Assembly (NCBI GenBank): GCA_000719105.1
Contig: JODX01000005.1
Span: 186,001 to 250,000 of the forward strand
Source of the DNA: Streptomyces sclerotialus
GTDB taxonomy: Bacteria; Actinomycetota; Actinomycetes; Streptomycetales; Streptomycetaceae
Reading direction: 5' to 3'
Length of the DNA: 64,000 nucleotides
Shown here in pieces: positions 18,464 through 27,771 of the stretch (the first letter of the stretch is position 1; the number at the start of each line of letters is the position of its first letter). Below the pieces are notes generated by a model. That model searched no databases and had not been told where the DNA came from. It worked only from the letters and a program-made list of their open reading frames with translations. The position numbers were made by a program, and so were the translations under genes.

Positions 18464-19522
18464 TCAGGCGAGGCCGAGGCGCTCGGCGGCCGTCGCGGCG
18501 TCGACCGGGACGGTGACCGGCTGGGGAGCGCCGGCGACGGCCCAGTCCGGGTCCTTCAGCCCATTGCCCGTGACCGTGCAGACGATCTTCTGCCCCGGAT
18601 CCACCTTGCCGTTCTCGGCGGCCTTCAGCAGACCGGCCACCGACGCGGCGGACGCGGGCTCGACGAAGACGCCCTCCTGGGCGGCCAACAGCCGGTAGGC
18701 GCGCAGGATCTCACGGTCCGTCACCTCATCGATGGAGCCGCCCGACTCGTCCCGCGCGGCCAGCGCGAACTGCCACGACGCCGGGTTGCCGATCCGGATC
18801 GCGGTCGCGATCGTCGACGGGTCCTTGACGACCTCGCCGCGCACGATCGGGGCGGACCCGGAGGCCTGGAAGCCCCACATACGCGGAGTACGCGTCGCGA
18901 TCCCGTCGGCCGCGTACTCCTTGTAGCCCTTCCAGTAGGCCGTGATGTTGCCCGCGTTACCCACCGGCAGGACGTGGATGTCGGGCGCGTCGCCGAGCAT
19001 GTCCACGATCTCGAACGCGGCCGTCTTCTGGCCCTCGATACGCACCGGGTTCACGGAATTGACCAGTGCGACCGGGTAGTTGTCGGACAGCGAGCGCGCG
19101 AGCGTCAGACAGTCGTCGAAGTTGCCGTCGACCTGCAGGATCTTCGCACCGTGCACCAGCGCCTGGCCCATCTTGCCGAGCGCGATCTTGCCCTGCGGCA
19201 CGAGCACGGCGGACACCATCCCGGCCCGTACGGCATACGCGGCCGCCGAGGCGGACGTGTTGCCGGTGGAGGCACAGATGACGGCCTTCGCGCCCTCCTC
19301 CTTGGCCCGGGTGATGGCCATGGTCATGCCGCGGTCCTTGAAGGACCCGGTCGGGTTGGCACCCTCGACCTTGAGGTGAACCTCACAGCCCGTGCGCTCG
19401 GAGAGCACCTGCGCGGGTACGAGCGGCGTACCGCCCTCGCGGAGCGTCACGACCGGCGTGGTGTCCGATACCGGCAGCCGGTCCCGGTACTCCTCGATGA
19501 TTCCGCGCCACTGGTGGGTCAT
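18464..19522 (-). CDS. thrC: Threonine synthase
   Basis: PLP enzyme converting O-phosphohomoserine to threonine. At 352 residues it is the short actinobacterial form. The PLP lysine lies in [12 protein letters not shown], and a glycine-rich phosphate-binding loop is seen in [14 protein letters not shown]. Its ribosome site AAGGAGAG lies inside the last codons of hom, six nt from the hom stop, so hom and thrC form one operon with coupled translation. Confidence 0.96.
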   Translation of the reverse strand: MTHQWRGIIEEYRDRLPVSDTTPVVTLREGGTPLVPAQVLSERTGCEVHLKVEGANPTGSFKDRGMTMAITRAKEEGAKAVICASTGNTSASAAAYAVRAGMVSAVLVPQGKIALGKMGQALVHGAKILQVDGNFDDCLTLARSLSDNYPVALVNSVNPVRIEGQKTAAFEIVDMLGDAPDIHVLPVGNAGNITAYWKGYKEYAADGIATRTPRMWGFQASGSAPIVRGEVVKDPSTIATAIRIGNPASWQFALAARDESGGSIDEVTDREILRAYRLLAAQEGVFVEPASAASVAGLLKAAENGKVDPGQKIVCTVTGNGLKDPDWAVAGAPQPVTVPVDAATAAERLGLA

Positions 19523-19528
19523 TGCTGG

Positions 19529-20821
19529 TTACTCTCCTTCAACCCGCATGATGCTGGCGACGCCCCGCACGGTGTCGAGGCTGCGCAACGCCTCGACGGT
19601 CCCGCTGAGGGAGGCGTCGGACGCACGGTGGGTGACGACGACGAGGGAGGCTTCCCCGTCCTTGCCCTGCTGTCGGACCGTATCGATGGACACCCCGTGC
19701 TCGGCGAACACGGTGGCCACCTGGGCGAGAACGCCCGGTTTGTCGGCGACGTCAAGGCTGATGTGGTAGCGCGTGACGACATCGCCCATGCCCGACACGG
19801 GCAGGGCGGCGTACGCGGACTCGCCGGGCCCGGTGGCGCCGTTGAGCCGGTTGCGGCAGACGGCCACCAGGTCACCGAGGACGGCGGAGGCGGTCGGGGC
19901 ACCCCCCGCGCCGGGCCCGTAGAACATCAGCTGCCCGGCGGCGTCCGACTCGACGAACACGGCGTTGTACGCGCCGCGCACGGAGGCGAGCGGGTGGCTC
20001 AGCGGAATCATCGCGGGGTGCACGCGCGCGGTGACGGACGCGCCGTCCGCGGCCCGCTCGCAGATGGCGAGCAGCTTGATGGTGCAGCCCATCTCCTTCG
20101 CGGAGGCGAAGTCCGCGGCGGTGACCTCGCTCATGCCTTCCCGGTACACATCATCGAGCCGCACGCGCGTGTGGAAGGCGATCCCGGCGAGGATCGCGGC
20201 CTTCGCTGCGGCGTCGAAGCCCTCGACGTCGGCGGTCGGATCGGCCTCGGCGTACCCGAGCGCGGTGGCCTCGTCGAGGGCCTCCTGATACCCGGCGCCG
20301 GTCGAGTCCATCTTGTCGAGGATGAAGTTCGTCGTCCCGTTGACGATGCCGAGCACCCGGTTGACCTTGTCCCCGGCGAGGGACTCGCGCAGCGGCCGGA
20401 TCAGCGGGATGGCACCGGCGACGGCGGCCTCGTAGTACAGATCCGCGTCGTGCTCCTCGGCGGCGGCATGGAGGGCCGCACCGTCCTGGGCGAGGAGCGC
20501 CTTGTTCGCGGAGACGACGGACGCGCCGTACTCGAACGCGGTGGTGATCAGGGTCCGGGCGGGCTCGATACCGCCGATGACCTCGACGACGACGTCGATG
20601 TCGCCGCGCTTGACGAGGGCGGTGGCGTCGGTGGTGACCAGCTCGGCGGGGATCCCCTCACGGACCAGGGACGGCCGTCGCACCGCCACGCCCGCCAGCT
20701 CGACAGGAGCCCCGATTCTGGCGGCGAGGTCGTCGGCGTGCGTCGTCATGATGCGCGCCACCTCTGAGCCGACGACCCCACAGCCCAGCAGCGCCACCTT
20801 CAGCGGACGCGTACGCATCAT
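19529..20821 (-). CDS. hom: Homoserine dehydrogenase with ACT domain
   Basis: Reduces aspartate semialdehyde to homoserine with NAD(P)H, the branch point to threonine and methionine. The N-terminal Rossmann motif is LLGCGVVGSEVA. The catalytic domain has VSANKALLAQDG, and NGTTNFILDKM with YAEADPTADVEGFDAAAK. A C-terminal ACT domain (about residues 350-430, DKPGVLAQVATVFAEHGVSI) suggests threonine feedback. The start MMRTRPLKVALLG was chosen because GAGG lies four to seven nt upstream; eight more codons are open further up. It is followed at once by thrC. Confidence 0.96.
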   Translation of the reverse strand: MMRTRPLKVALLGCGVVGSEVARIMTTHADDLAARIGAPVELAGVAVRRPSLVREGIPAELVTTDATALVKRGDIDVVVEVIGGIEPARTLITTAFEYGASVVSANKALLAQDGAALHAAAEEHDADLYYEAAVAGAIPLIRPLRESLAGDKVNRVLGIVNGTTNFILDKMDSTGAGYQEALDEATALGYAEADPTADVEGFDAAAKAAILAGIAFHTRVRLDDVYREGMSEVTAADFASAKEMGCTIKLLAICERAADGASVTARVHPAMIPLSHPLASVRGAYNAVFVESDAAGQLMFYGPGAGGAPTASAVLGDLVAVCRNRLNGATGPGESAYAALPVSGMGDVVTRYHISLDVADKPGVLAQVATVFAEHGVSIDTVRQQGKDGEASLVVVTHRASDASLSGTVEALRSLDTVRGVASIMRVEGE

Positions 20822-21030
20822 CCGACCTCGTTTCCTCACATACACCGAACTACGGTGGAACCAGTCTCACTCACCGGGCGGGAGTTTCTGGCCCCGGGTC
20901 CGGATCGTGAGACATTGATTTCATTCTGCCGACGGAAAGACCGGAGATCTTCCGCCGGTCGAGCCGCTCGGCGACTCGTCGTCCGACGGCCGCCGGCGAC
21001 TCGTCCGCCTTCTCCGATTCCTCCGACCCG

Positions 21031-22422
21031 TCATCCGACGTCGAGCCGGAGCAGGTCCTCCTCGGTCTCACGGCGGACGATCACCCGGGCCGCACCGTCG
21101 TTGACGGCGACGACCGGCGGGCGGAGCACGTGGTTGTAGTTGCTGGCCATGGAGCGGCAGTACGCCCCGGTGGCCGGTACGGCGATCAGGTCGCCCGGCG
21201 CGAGATCGGCCGGCAGGAACGCGTCCTTCACCACGATGTCACCGCTCTCGCAGTGCTTGCCGACGACCCGCGCGAGCATCGGCTCGGCGTCGGACGTGCG
21301 CGACACCAGGGCGACGCTGTACTCCGCGTCGTACAGCGCGGTCCGGATGTTGTCGGACATGCCGCCGTCGACGGAGACGTACGTGCGCAGTCCGTCGAGG
21401 GGCTTGATGGTGCCGACCTCGTAGAGCGTGAAGGCGGTCGGCCCGACGATGGCGCGCCCCGGCTCGACGGAGATGCGGGGGGTACGAAGCTTGGCGGCCT
21501 CGCACTCACGCGTGACGATCTCGGTGAGCGCCTTGGCGATCTCGTGCGGCTCGCGGGGGTCGTCATCGCTGGTGTACGCGATCCCGAGCCCACCACCGAG
21601 ATCGATCTCGGGCAGCTCGACCCCGTGCTCGTCACGGATGTCCTTGAGCAACCCGACAACCCGGTGGGCGGCCACCTCGAACCCGGACATGTCGAAGATC
21701 TGCGACCCGATGTGGGAGTGGATCCCGATGAGCTCGAGCCCGTCGAGCTGCAGCGCACGCCGCACGGCCTCGGCGGCCTGCCCCCCGGCAAGCGGAATAC
21801 CGAACTTCTGGTCCTCGTGAGCGGTGGCGATGAACTCGTGCGTGTGCGCCTCGACGCCGACGGTGATGCGAATCTGCACGCGCTGCCGCACACCGAGCTC
21901 CTGCGCGATGTGGGCGACACGGACGATCTCCTGGAAGGAGTCGAGGACGATCCGACCGACTCCGGCTCGGACTGCGCGCCGGATCTCGTCCGGGGACTTG
22001 TTGTTGCCGTGGAAGGCGATGCGGTCGGCGGGCATGCCGGCGGACAGCGCGGTGGCGAGCTCACCACCGGAGCACACGTCGAGGTTGAGCCCTTCCTCAT
22101 GAAGCCACCGCACGACGGCACGGGAGAGGAACGCCTTGCCGGCGTAGAACACATCCGCGTCCTGCCCGAAGGCACTGCGCCAGGCCCGCGCCCGCGCCCG
22201 GAAGTCCGCCTCGTCGATGAAGTACGCCGGAGTCCCGAACTCCTCGGCGAGCTGCTTGACGTCGACACCGCCGACGGTGACGACTCCGTCGGCGTCACGG
22301 CCGACGGTCTGCGCCCACACCTTCGGGTCGAGCGTGTTGAGGTCGGCGGGCGGCGCGGAGTAGTGCCCCTCGGGAAGTACGTCGGCGTGACGGGGCCCTG
22401 CGGGGTGTGCGGAACGGCTCAT
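21031..22422 (-). CDS. lysA: Diaminopimelate decarboxylase
   Basis: Last step of lysine synthesis, decarboxylating meso-DAP; in Streptomyces LL-DAP itself goes to the wall. At 463 residues it is an alanine-racemase-type barrel with the PLP lysine in [13 protein letters not shown], a glycine loop [17 protein letters not shown], and [17 protein letters not shown] carrying the active-site Cys from the partner subunit. It precedes hom by 209 nt that contain no gene, so lysine and threonine genes form a local aspartate-family cluster. Confidence 0.96.
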   Translation of the reverse strand: MSRSAHPAGPRHADVLPEGHYSAPPADLNTLDPKVWAQTVGRDADGVVTVGGVDVKQLAEEFGTPAYFIDEADFRARARAWRSAFGQDADVFYAGKAFLSRAVVRWLHEEGLNLDVCSGGELATALSAGMPADRIAFHGNNKSPDEIRRAVRAGVGRIVLDSFQEIVRVAHIAQELGVRQRVQIRITVGVEAHTHEFIATAHEDQKFGIPLAGGQAAEAVRRALQLDGLELIGIHSHIGSQIFDMSGFEVAAHRVVGLLKDIRDEHGVELPEIDLGGGLGIAYTSDDDPREPHEIAKALTEIVTRECEAAKLRTPRISVEPGRAIVGPTAFTLYEVGTIKPLDGLRTYVSVDGGMSDNIRTALYDAEYSVALVSRTSDAEPMLARVVGKHCESGDIVVKDAFLPADLAPGDLIAVPATGAYCRSMASNYNHVLRPPVVAVNDGAARVIVRRETEEDLLRLDVG

Positions 22423-22548
22423 GTCGGTGATGACTCTCTCTGGCTCTGACTCTGGCTCTCGGATCCTCTGGGCAACACTCGGGGCAGCACTCGGAAGCTC
22501 GGGCTTCTGGGCTCTGTAGCTCGCTTTGGCTCGCTGGCTCCCCGGCTC

Positions 22549-23541
22549 TCAGAGGTGGTCGGGTGCATCGATGCCGAGCAGGGACAGGCCGCCGGCCAGC
22601 ACCGTCCCGGCGGCTTCGGCGAGGGCCAGCCGGGCGCGGTGGGCGGCCCCGGGTTTCTCCTCGCCGCGCGGCAGCACAGTGTGCTGGAAGGCGAGCAGCG
22701 CGTCGGAGACGGTGACGAGGTGCCGGGCGACGCGGTCGGGGGCGCGGTGCGTGGCCGCGGCGGTGAGGATGCGGGGGTACTCGGCGAGGGCGGTGACCAG
22801 GTCGTACGGTGCGGCCGGCTCCGGTGTTCCTACGGTGCCGGGCTCGGGCGCGAAGCCGAGTGCCGTGGCGTTGCGGAGCAGGGCCCGCGAACGGGCGTGG
22901 GCGTACCGCACCCGGAACAGCGGATTACCCACGCGCTGCACGAGATGGTCGGCCGTGATGCGAGGCCGGTCATGGGCGGCGGGGTGGAGCAGGGCCCAGC
23001 GGGCGGCGTCGGGCCCGAGGACGGCAGGATCCTCGACTGCGGGAACGGGCCGCAGATCGGCGGGCTCGGCGTGCTCGACCTCAGCGCGCCCGCCCTGACT
23101 GGCGACGATCCGTACGAGGGTGTCGGCGACCACTTCTGCGCGGACTTCATACGGAATGCGCAGCCGCACGACCTGCCCGTCGAGTGCGCGGCCGTGCCCG
23201 TACCGCTCGCTGTCCGCGAGCACCTGCCGTACGACGGCGGTGGCGGCGGCGACCTGCCCCTCATCGAGGCGGATATTGAGAAAGCCGGGTCCCGTGATCT
23301 CGACGTCGGCGACGCCTTCGGTCCGGCTGAGATGGGGCCGCAGGATTTCGGCGACCTGCAGCGGAGGCCGCCCCGCAGGACGGGCGAGCTGCAACGCGAT
23401 GTTGGTGGCGTAGTCCCCACGCCCACCGGGCCCCGGCGGCGTCACGACGGCCCGTGCGGGCACGACGACGCTCAGCTCACCCTCGTTCACGGCACGACGT
23501 ACCGCGCGCAGCACGGTACGGGAGAGCTCGACGGGGGTCAC
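22549..23541 (-). CDS. nrtL: ArgS-like anticodon-binding protein without catalytic core (NrtL type)
   Basis: The protein resembles arginyl-tRNA synthetase ends only. The N-terminal additional domain (about 30-95, GDYATNIALQLA ... GVADVEITGPGFLNIRL) is followed by a helical DALR-type anticodon-binding domain ending LGIDAPDHL. The class I catalytic signatures HIGH and KMSKS and the nucleotide fold are absent, so it cannot charge tRNA. I chose the GTG giving VTPVELSRTVLRAV (330 residues). A TACGCT hexamer lies six nt before it and no ribosome site is seen, which suggests a leaderless mRNA. Its role is unknown. It sits next to lysA and near a tRNA-Arg gene. Confidence 0.8.
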   Translation of the reverse strand: MTPVELSRTVLRAVRRAVNEGELSVVVPARAVVTPPGPGGRGDYATNIALQLARPAGRPPLQVAEILRPHLSRTEGVADVEITGPGFLNIRLDEGQVAAATAVVRQVLADSERYGHGRALDGQVVRLRIPYEVRAEVVADTLVRIVASQGGRAEVEHAEPADLRPVPAVEDPAVLGPDAARWALLHPAAHDRPRITADHLVQRVGNPLFRVRYAHARSRALLRNATALGFAPEPGTVGTPEPAAPYDLVTALAEYPRILTAAATHRAPDRVARHLVTVSDALLAFQHTVLPRGEEKPGAAHRARLALAEAAGTVLAGGLSLLGIDAPDHL

Positions 23542-23633
23542 GGGCCAAGCGTAGGGGAGGAGGGGGGTGGGTAGGCGAACCGATTTGCCGCGGATTCCGG
23601 GATGTGGACGGGACCCCCTGCAGTGGACCGGGC

Positions 23634-24287
23634 TCAGGTGCCGTTGTGTCCGGTGGGCTCGGTGTTGCCGACGGAGGCGCCGGTGCGGCCCGGGGACGTG
23701 CTGGCACTCAGTGACGTGCTGGTGCTGGTGCTGGTGCTGAGGGACGTACCGGTGGTGACACCGGACGCACCGGACACAGAGGCGTTGATCCCGCTCCCGC
23801 CCCCGCCCTCGGATTCGCCGTTCTCGACACCTGCCGCCGACGGACTGCCGCTGTCGAGAGAGGAGCCGGCCCCACCAGCGGACGCGTCTCCACCAATGGA
23901 CGCCTCCTCCGGACGCCGCTGCATCAACTCGTGCACGAGCCGGACAAGTTCCACGGGCTCGAAGGGCTTGGCGAGGAAGGCGTCGACACCGACGTCGAGC
24001 CCGGCCTCGACCTCGTACTGGCTGCACGCGCTGACGATGGCGAGGGGCAGATGCCTGGTACGGGGATCGCTGCGGAGCCGGGCAGCCGTATGCAGCCCGT
24101 CGAGGCGAGGCATGACGACGTCGAGAGTGATGACATCCGGTTGGAACTGATGCACCACATCAAGACACTCGACACCATCGGCCGCGGTCACGACCTCGAG
24201 CCCCTCCAGCTCAAGATTGACCCTGATCAGCTGCCGGATGACCTTGTTATCGTCCACGACAAGGACCCGGCCAGACGCGCCTGGCAC
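23634..24287 (-). CDS. Single-domain response regulator with Ser/Thr/Gly-rich tail
   Basis: Receiver domain of about 125 residues: VLVVDDNKVIRQLI, phospho-acceptor Asp56 (ITLDVVMPRLDG) and the conserved Lys107 in FLAKPFEP. No DNA-binding or enzyme domain follows. Instead there are about 90 residues of Gly, Ser, Thr and Ala, including a run of alternating Ser-Thr (coded by a CTGGTG-type repeat on the plus strand). No histidine kinase is adjacent. A TACTCT hexamer ends six nt before the GTG and there is no ribosome site, so the mRNA may be leaderless. It probably acts by protein contact. Confidence 0.85.
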   Translation of the reverse strand: MPGASGRVLVVDDNKVIRQLIRVNLELEGLEVVTAADGVECLDVVHQFQPDVITLDVVMPRLDGLHTAARLRSDPRTRHLPLAIVSACSQYEVEAGLDVGVDAFLAKPFEPVELVRLVHELMQRRPEEASIGGDASAGGAGSSLDSGSPSAAGVENGESEGGGGSGINASVSGASGVTTGTSLSTSTSTSTSLSASTSPGRTGASVGNTEPTGHNGT

Positions 24288-24432
24288 AACTCGAGAGTAG
24301 GTCGACACCCACCGCCGCGTCCGGGTTTTCCCCACTTCTCCCCCGTCCGTGGGCCCACCTCCAGGTCAGCCCGCTTCCGGCCCACCGTCGGCCCGCCGGC
24401 GCCTCCTATACGCGTCCCCCGGATACCCGTTC

Positions 24433-24460
24433 ATGACCTCCCCTCGGAAGCTGGTAGGGT
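24433..24460 (+). promoter_or_regulatory. Candidate promoter of the tRNA-Arg gene
   Basis: ATGACC and TAGGGT hexamers are spaced by 16 nt, with TAGGGT ending 33 nt before the mature tRNA. They match only part of the sigma-70-type consensus, but position and spacing fit. Confidence 0.4.
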
Positions 24461-24493
24461 TCTACCCGTCGCCGCACACACCGCGACGACAAC

Positions 24494-24565
24494 GCCCCCG
24501 TAGCTCAGGGGATAGAGCAACGGCCTCCGGAGCCGTGTGCGCAGGTTCGAATCCTGCCGGGGGCA
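24494..24565 (+). tRNA. tRNA-Arg (anticodon CCG)
   Basis: A 72-nt cloverleaf. The acceptor stem GCCCCCG pairs with CGGGGGC, then discriminator A. The D arm is GCTC..GAGC, the anticodon stem ACGGC/GCCGT has loop CTCCGGA (anticodon CCG), the variable loop is GTGC, and the T arm is GCAGG-TTCGAAT-CCTGC. CCA is not encoded (CCC follows). It reads CGG arginine codons, frequent in this genome. Integrative elements commonly use the 3' half of such genes as attachment site, and an integrase gene lies downstream. Confidence 0.97.
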
Positions 24566-24583
24566 CCCTGTATGAGGTGCCCA

Positions 24584-24623
24584 AAGACCCCGTCATCAGC
24601 GGAAACGCTGGGTGCGGGGTCTT
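24584..24623 (+). terminator. Terminator after tRNA-Arg
   Basis: Outer arms AAGACCCCG and CGGGGTCTT enclose an inner CAGCG/CGCTG stem capped by a GAAA loop. It lies 19 nt after the tRNA and is a good factor-independent terminator shape. Beyond it, up to 24869, I see only a duplicated GTGCAGGCGT and no gene. Confidence 0.75.
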
Positions 24624-24869
24624 CGCGTATGTGCAGGCGTGTGCAGGCGTGTGCGGGCCGAAGCGGTCGTATGCCGGGGTCTGTGGACGAGGCGTGGACG
24701 GGATCTTGAGGCATTTCCGCAGGTGACACCCCACGAGTACGACGACCCTGACCCTCGATGCTTTGCAGGCCAAGCCTGGGAGTCGGGCGGACGGGATGCC
24801 CCTAGCCACTGCCGGTCTGTCCACTACTGTTCACTCTTCTGCGTGCAGGGGGCACATTGAGGGGGCTCG

Positions 24870-26258
24870 GTGGATCGCGGTAGATGTCCGGTGTGCGGGC
24901 GCAAGGCACCGGTGAATGAGGGGGGCATCGGCTATCACGGCCGGGGATCCGGAGGCTGCAGTGGACTCGGCCGGACGGCCGCGGGGCGACAGCCTGTGGA
25001 GGCGATGGGAACAGCGGCAGTTGCTGACGGCGTCACCCCGGGCAGGATGGCACCGCGTTCGCCGGGCGATGCCCGCGTCGAGCTGATCTCGACAGTGCTC
25101 GCCTTTGTGATGGCGATCGGAGTGCTCGTTTTGCTCGTGGGTATCTTCGTGTCTCCCGCCGTGTGGGCGAGCGGAACAGCCGTCTTTGTCCTCACCGGAT
25201 CGGTTCTGTGGCTGCTCGGCAAGACCCCGGCCGGTCGGCGCAACACCGCCCGCTATGAACGTGATGCGGCTCGGCACGCCCGGATGAGGGCTCGTACTGC
25301 TGCACGCGCCGAGCAGCAGCGGCAGGAGGCTGCCGCCGATATCGCGGAGCGCCGCGCGCGTGAAGCGGCGCGGACGCTGCAACGCGCGGTGCGGGAACTG
25401 CTCGATGATCTCCCGGTGCGGGGAACGCCGCAGGATCAGGCGATCGCTCACTGCCTTGAGAAGACGCTCGAGGCGCGCGATCCACGCCTTCAGGCCGAGG
25501 CGGAGCGACTGGCGCGTCGGCACGTCGCCGTGGACGAACGCATCCTGTGTATCGCACGGTCGGAGACCGAGGGAAACGCACGCCCCGCCCTGCTGATCCT
25601 GACCGACCGGGGAGCGGTCGTCTCGGATAAGGGCATCTCCTACCGATTCGACCCCCAGCCCGAGGACGTGAGCGACGCGGCCGAAGGGAGCTGGGGACAT
25701 CTGAGGGTCGGGGAGTTGGTTTTCCGGTTCTTCCAGTATTCGCGCCTGCGGGTCGCTCTGGCAGCCCGTGAAGAGGCCGCTGCGGTCGCCCCGCCCACCG
25801 CCTCAGTCCATCGCCCCGTACAACGGTTGATCCGTGACGCCCGGGACGCGGAACTCGTTGCCGTCGACTGGATGCGCTATTTGGGCTTCACAGATGCCGT
25901 GGCCACCCCCGTCGGTGCGGACGAAGGCATCGACGTCCTCGCCAAGCATGCTGTGGCCCAGGTGAAGAAGGAAGGAAGCCCCACCACCCGTCCCACCGTC
26001 CAGCAATTGCACGGCGTGGCGACCGCCAAGCAGCGTGCTGCGCTGTTCTTCTCGATGGCTGGCTACACCCCACCAGCCATCGCATGGGCATCTCAGCAGG
26101 GCATCGCACTCTTTCGGTACGATCTGCAGGGAACGCCACACCCCGTCAACCCGCCTGCTCTCAGCCTGCTGGAAGCAGCCGACGAGCAGGCGAGCCAGGC
26201 TGCGGACGCTCCCGCAGCTATCCCAGCGGACACCAGCGACGGCACTGCGGCGACCTAG
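24870..26258 (+). CDS. Membrane-anchored Mrr-type restriction endonuclease with N-terminal zinc-finger-like motif
   Basis: The 462-residue protein has five parts: a Cys-rich N-terminus (CPVCGRK, then His23 and Cys30); two hydrophobic spans (about 72-93 and 97-116); an Arg/Ala/Glu-rich coiled coil (about 123-175); a beta-rich PH-like part (about 220-295); and a C-terminal Mrr/PD-(D/E)XK domain. The nuclease core is GADEGIDVL followed by AVAQVKK (Asp355, Gln364, Lys366), with a preceding Glu328. Mrr enzymes cut modified or foreign DNA. The GTG start is preceded by GGGGG at five nt. It faces int and shares a hairpin with it. I infer a defence cargo gene; the target is unknown. Confidence 0.8.
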   Translation: MDRGRCPVCGRKAPVNEGGIGYHGRGSGGCSGLGRTAAGRQPVEAMGTAAVADGVTPGRMAPRSPGDARVELISTVLAFVMAIGVLVLLVGIFVSPAVWASGTAVFVLTGSVLWLLGKTPAGRRNTARYERDAARHARMRARTAARAEQQRQEAAADIAERRAREAARTLQRAVRELLDDLPVRGTPQDQAIAHCLEKTLEARDPRLQAEAERLARRHVAVDERILCIARSETEGNARPALLILTDRGAVVSDKGISYRFDPQPEDVSDAAEGSWGHLRVGELVFRFFQYSRLRVALAAREEAAAVAPPTASVHRPVQRLIRDARDAELVAVDWMRYLGFTDAVATPVGADEGIDVLAKHAVAQVKKEGSPTTRPTVQQLHGVATAKQRAALFFSMAGYTPPAIAWASQQGIALFRYDLQGTPHPVNPPALSLLEAADEQASQAADAPAAIPADTSDGTAAT

Positions 26259-26347
26259 GGAGTTGTTCCAGCGCGTGTCGTGCGGCAGGCACCCCCGCGT
26301 CCGCAAGGCGGCGCACACGGCGCCATAGCTGCATCCCCGGCAATCGA

Positions 26348-26379
26348 CGAGGCCCCTGGACAGAATGTCAGGGGCCTCG
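26348..26379. terminator. Bidirectional hairpin between the Mrr gene and int
   Basis: An 11-bp perfect stem (CGAGGCCCCTG / CAGGGGCCTCG) with a 10-nt loop lies between two convergent genes, 90 nt after the Mrr stop and 19 nt after the int stop. It should end both transcripts. Confidence 0.75.
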
Positions 26380-26397
26380 GGCACGGTCGGGTGACCG

Positions 26398-27771
26398 TCA
26401 TTCGTACTCGCGAAGCAAGTCCTCGATGCGACGGTTCGCGACATCCTGCCGCCCGTCGAGGCACTTCGCGTAGCGGGTCAGCAGGACCTCGACGCTGTTG
26501 CCGGCGCGCTCGGCCACCTCTGTGGGGTCGACGCCCGCGTTGAGCCACGTGGAAAGCGCCGAGTGCCGGAGGTCGTACGGACGGCTCGCGAGCGGTGAGG
26601 CCACCACGGCTGGCGGTAGCGCCAGGAGGCGGGCCTCCTGCCACACGCGGTAGTAGGTCGAGGACGGGACGACCGAGCCCTTCTCGCTGAAGAAGAGCCG
26701 TCCGTCGTCCGCCGTGCCGAAGGTGGCCAGGTGCTCGCGGAGCGCGGTGACGAGCTGGGGCGGGATGGGCACGCGCCGGACGTCCTCGGTCGGCCGGTTC
26801 TTGAGCCCGCGGTCGTCATGGGCTTCCCCCGAGTCGGTCCACTGCTTGCCGACGGACGGACGGGTCCGGTGGAGCAGAGCCGATCCCCAGCCCTGCTCGG
26901 GGAGGTTCAGGTCCGTCTCGACGAGGCCGACCGCTTCCGCCGGCCGGAGGCCGCCGAAGTACATAGCGGCGAACAGACCCACGAGGCGACGCCCACGGGC
27001 ACGCCGATACCCGCCCACATAGGAGACCGCCGCCAGGAGGTTCCGCGCCTGCTCCGGGTTGGCGACGACCCGCGGATCGACCTGATTGGACACCTTCGGC
27101 TTCTGCCAGCGGACGGCCGTGACAGGGTTCTCCCGCAGCTCCCCCAGGTCGACGGCGTAGTTCGCGGCGTTGACGAGCGTCCGGCGCTTGCGCCGCACGG
27201 TTTCTGCCGCTGCCGCCGTGCCGTCGAGCTTGAGCTTCAGCGAGTCGAGGACCGCGCGGACCGTGGCGGGCTCGGCAAGATCGGCCAGCGGTCGTGACGC
27301 CTTGGACACCCAGTGGAGGACGTTCCTCACGTCGTCCGAAACTTCCCAATCACCGGGCCCCGGCACGACGAAGGCCCAGTTGCGCAACGCCTTACGGATC
27401 ACCTCGTCGGAGGGCCGTCCGGGACGCTCGTCGAGAAGCTGCACCGTCACGCTGGTGAGCGATTCGTTGATGCCGTCCCGCGTGTTGGGCGCGGCGTGCG
27501 GCCACTTCATCGCGAGGTATCTCAGGGCGAAGTCGTACCAGGACGGAGTCGGCTTCTGCTCCTCCAGCGAGGCCGGGAGGCCGGACTCCGTGTCGAACTC
27601 CTCTCCGTCCCGCATGGCCCGCATGAGCTTGGTGCGGTAGTGGTCGGCAAGTGCCTTGGTGCGGAAGGAGTCGGAGAACACGTTGCCCGCCACGGACCAG
27701 CGGACGCCGTACGAGGGCGTCTTGGTGTCGCGTTTCCGGACGCCCCGGACCTTGACGTCGAGAGACTTCAC
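26398..27771 (-). CDS. int: Tyrosine site-specific integrase of a pSAM2-like element
   Basis: The 457-residue tyrosine recombinase has an N-terminal arm-binding part, a SAM-like core-binding domain (about 75-230) and a catalytic domain. Catalytic residues visible are Arg in GGLRPAEA (about 273), YDLRHSALSTW (about 397), AGNSVEVLL, and the nucleophilic Tyr in LLTRYAKCLDG. It looks intact. The ATG overlaps the xis stop by four bases, giving the int-xis-rep order of actinomycete integrative plasmids. It most likely integrated at the tRNA-Arg some 1.8 kb away; the att repeats were not found by eye. Confidence 0.93.
   Translation of the reverse strand: MKSLDVKVRGVRKRDTKTPSYGVRWSVAGNVFSDSFRTKALADHYRTKLMRAMRDGEEFDTESGLPASLEEQKPTPSWYDFALRYLAMKWPHAAPNTRDGINESLTSVTVQLLDERPGRPSDEVIRKALRNWAFVVPGPGDWEVSDDVRNVLHWVSKASRPLADLAEPATVRAVLDSLKLKLDGTAAAAETVRRKRRTLVNAANYAVDLGELRENPVTAVRWQKPKVSNQVDPRVVANPEQARNLLAAVSYVGGYRRARGRRLVGLFAAMYFGGLRPAEAVGLVETDLNLPEQGWGSALLHRTRPSVGKQWTDSGEAHDDRGLKNRPTEDVRRVPIPPQLVTALREHLATFGTADDGRLFFSEKGSVVPSSTYYRVWQEARLLALPPAVVASPLASRPYDLRHSALSTWLNAGVDPTEVAERAGNSVEVLLTRYAKCLDGRQDVANRRIEDLLREYE

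Noticed and set aside
23697..23760. CTGGTG-type repeats as a CRISPR or minisatellite locus
   Set aside because: They are hexamer repeats inside the response-regulator gene coding Ser-Thr; no spacers and no direct repeats of CRISPR length. No CRISPR array was seen anywhere.
24840..24860. GGGGGCAC near 24848 as a possible duplicate of the tRNA 3' end (att site)
   Set aside because: Only eight bases match, and the flanking bases differ in length and sequence from the tRNA T arm; chance in such GC-rich DNA.
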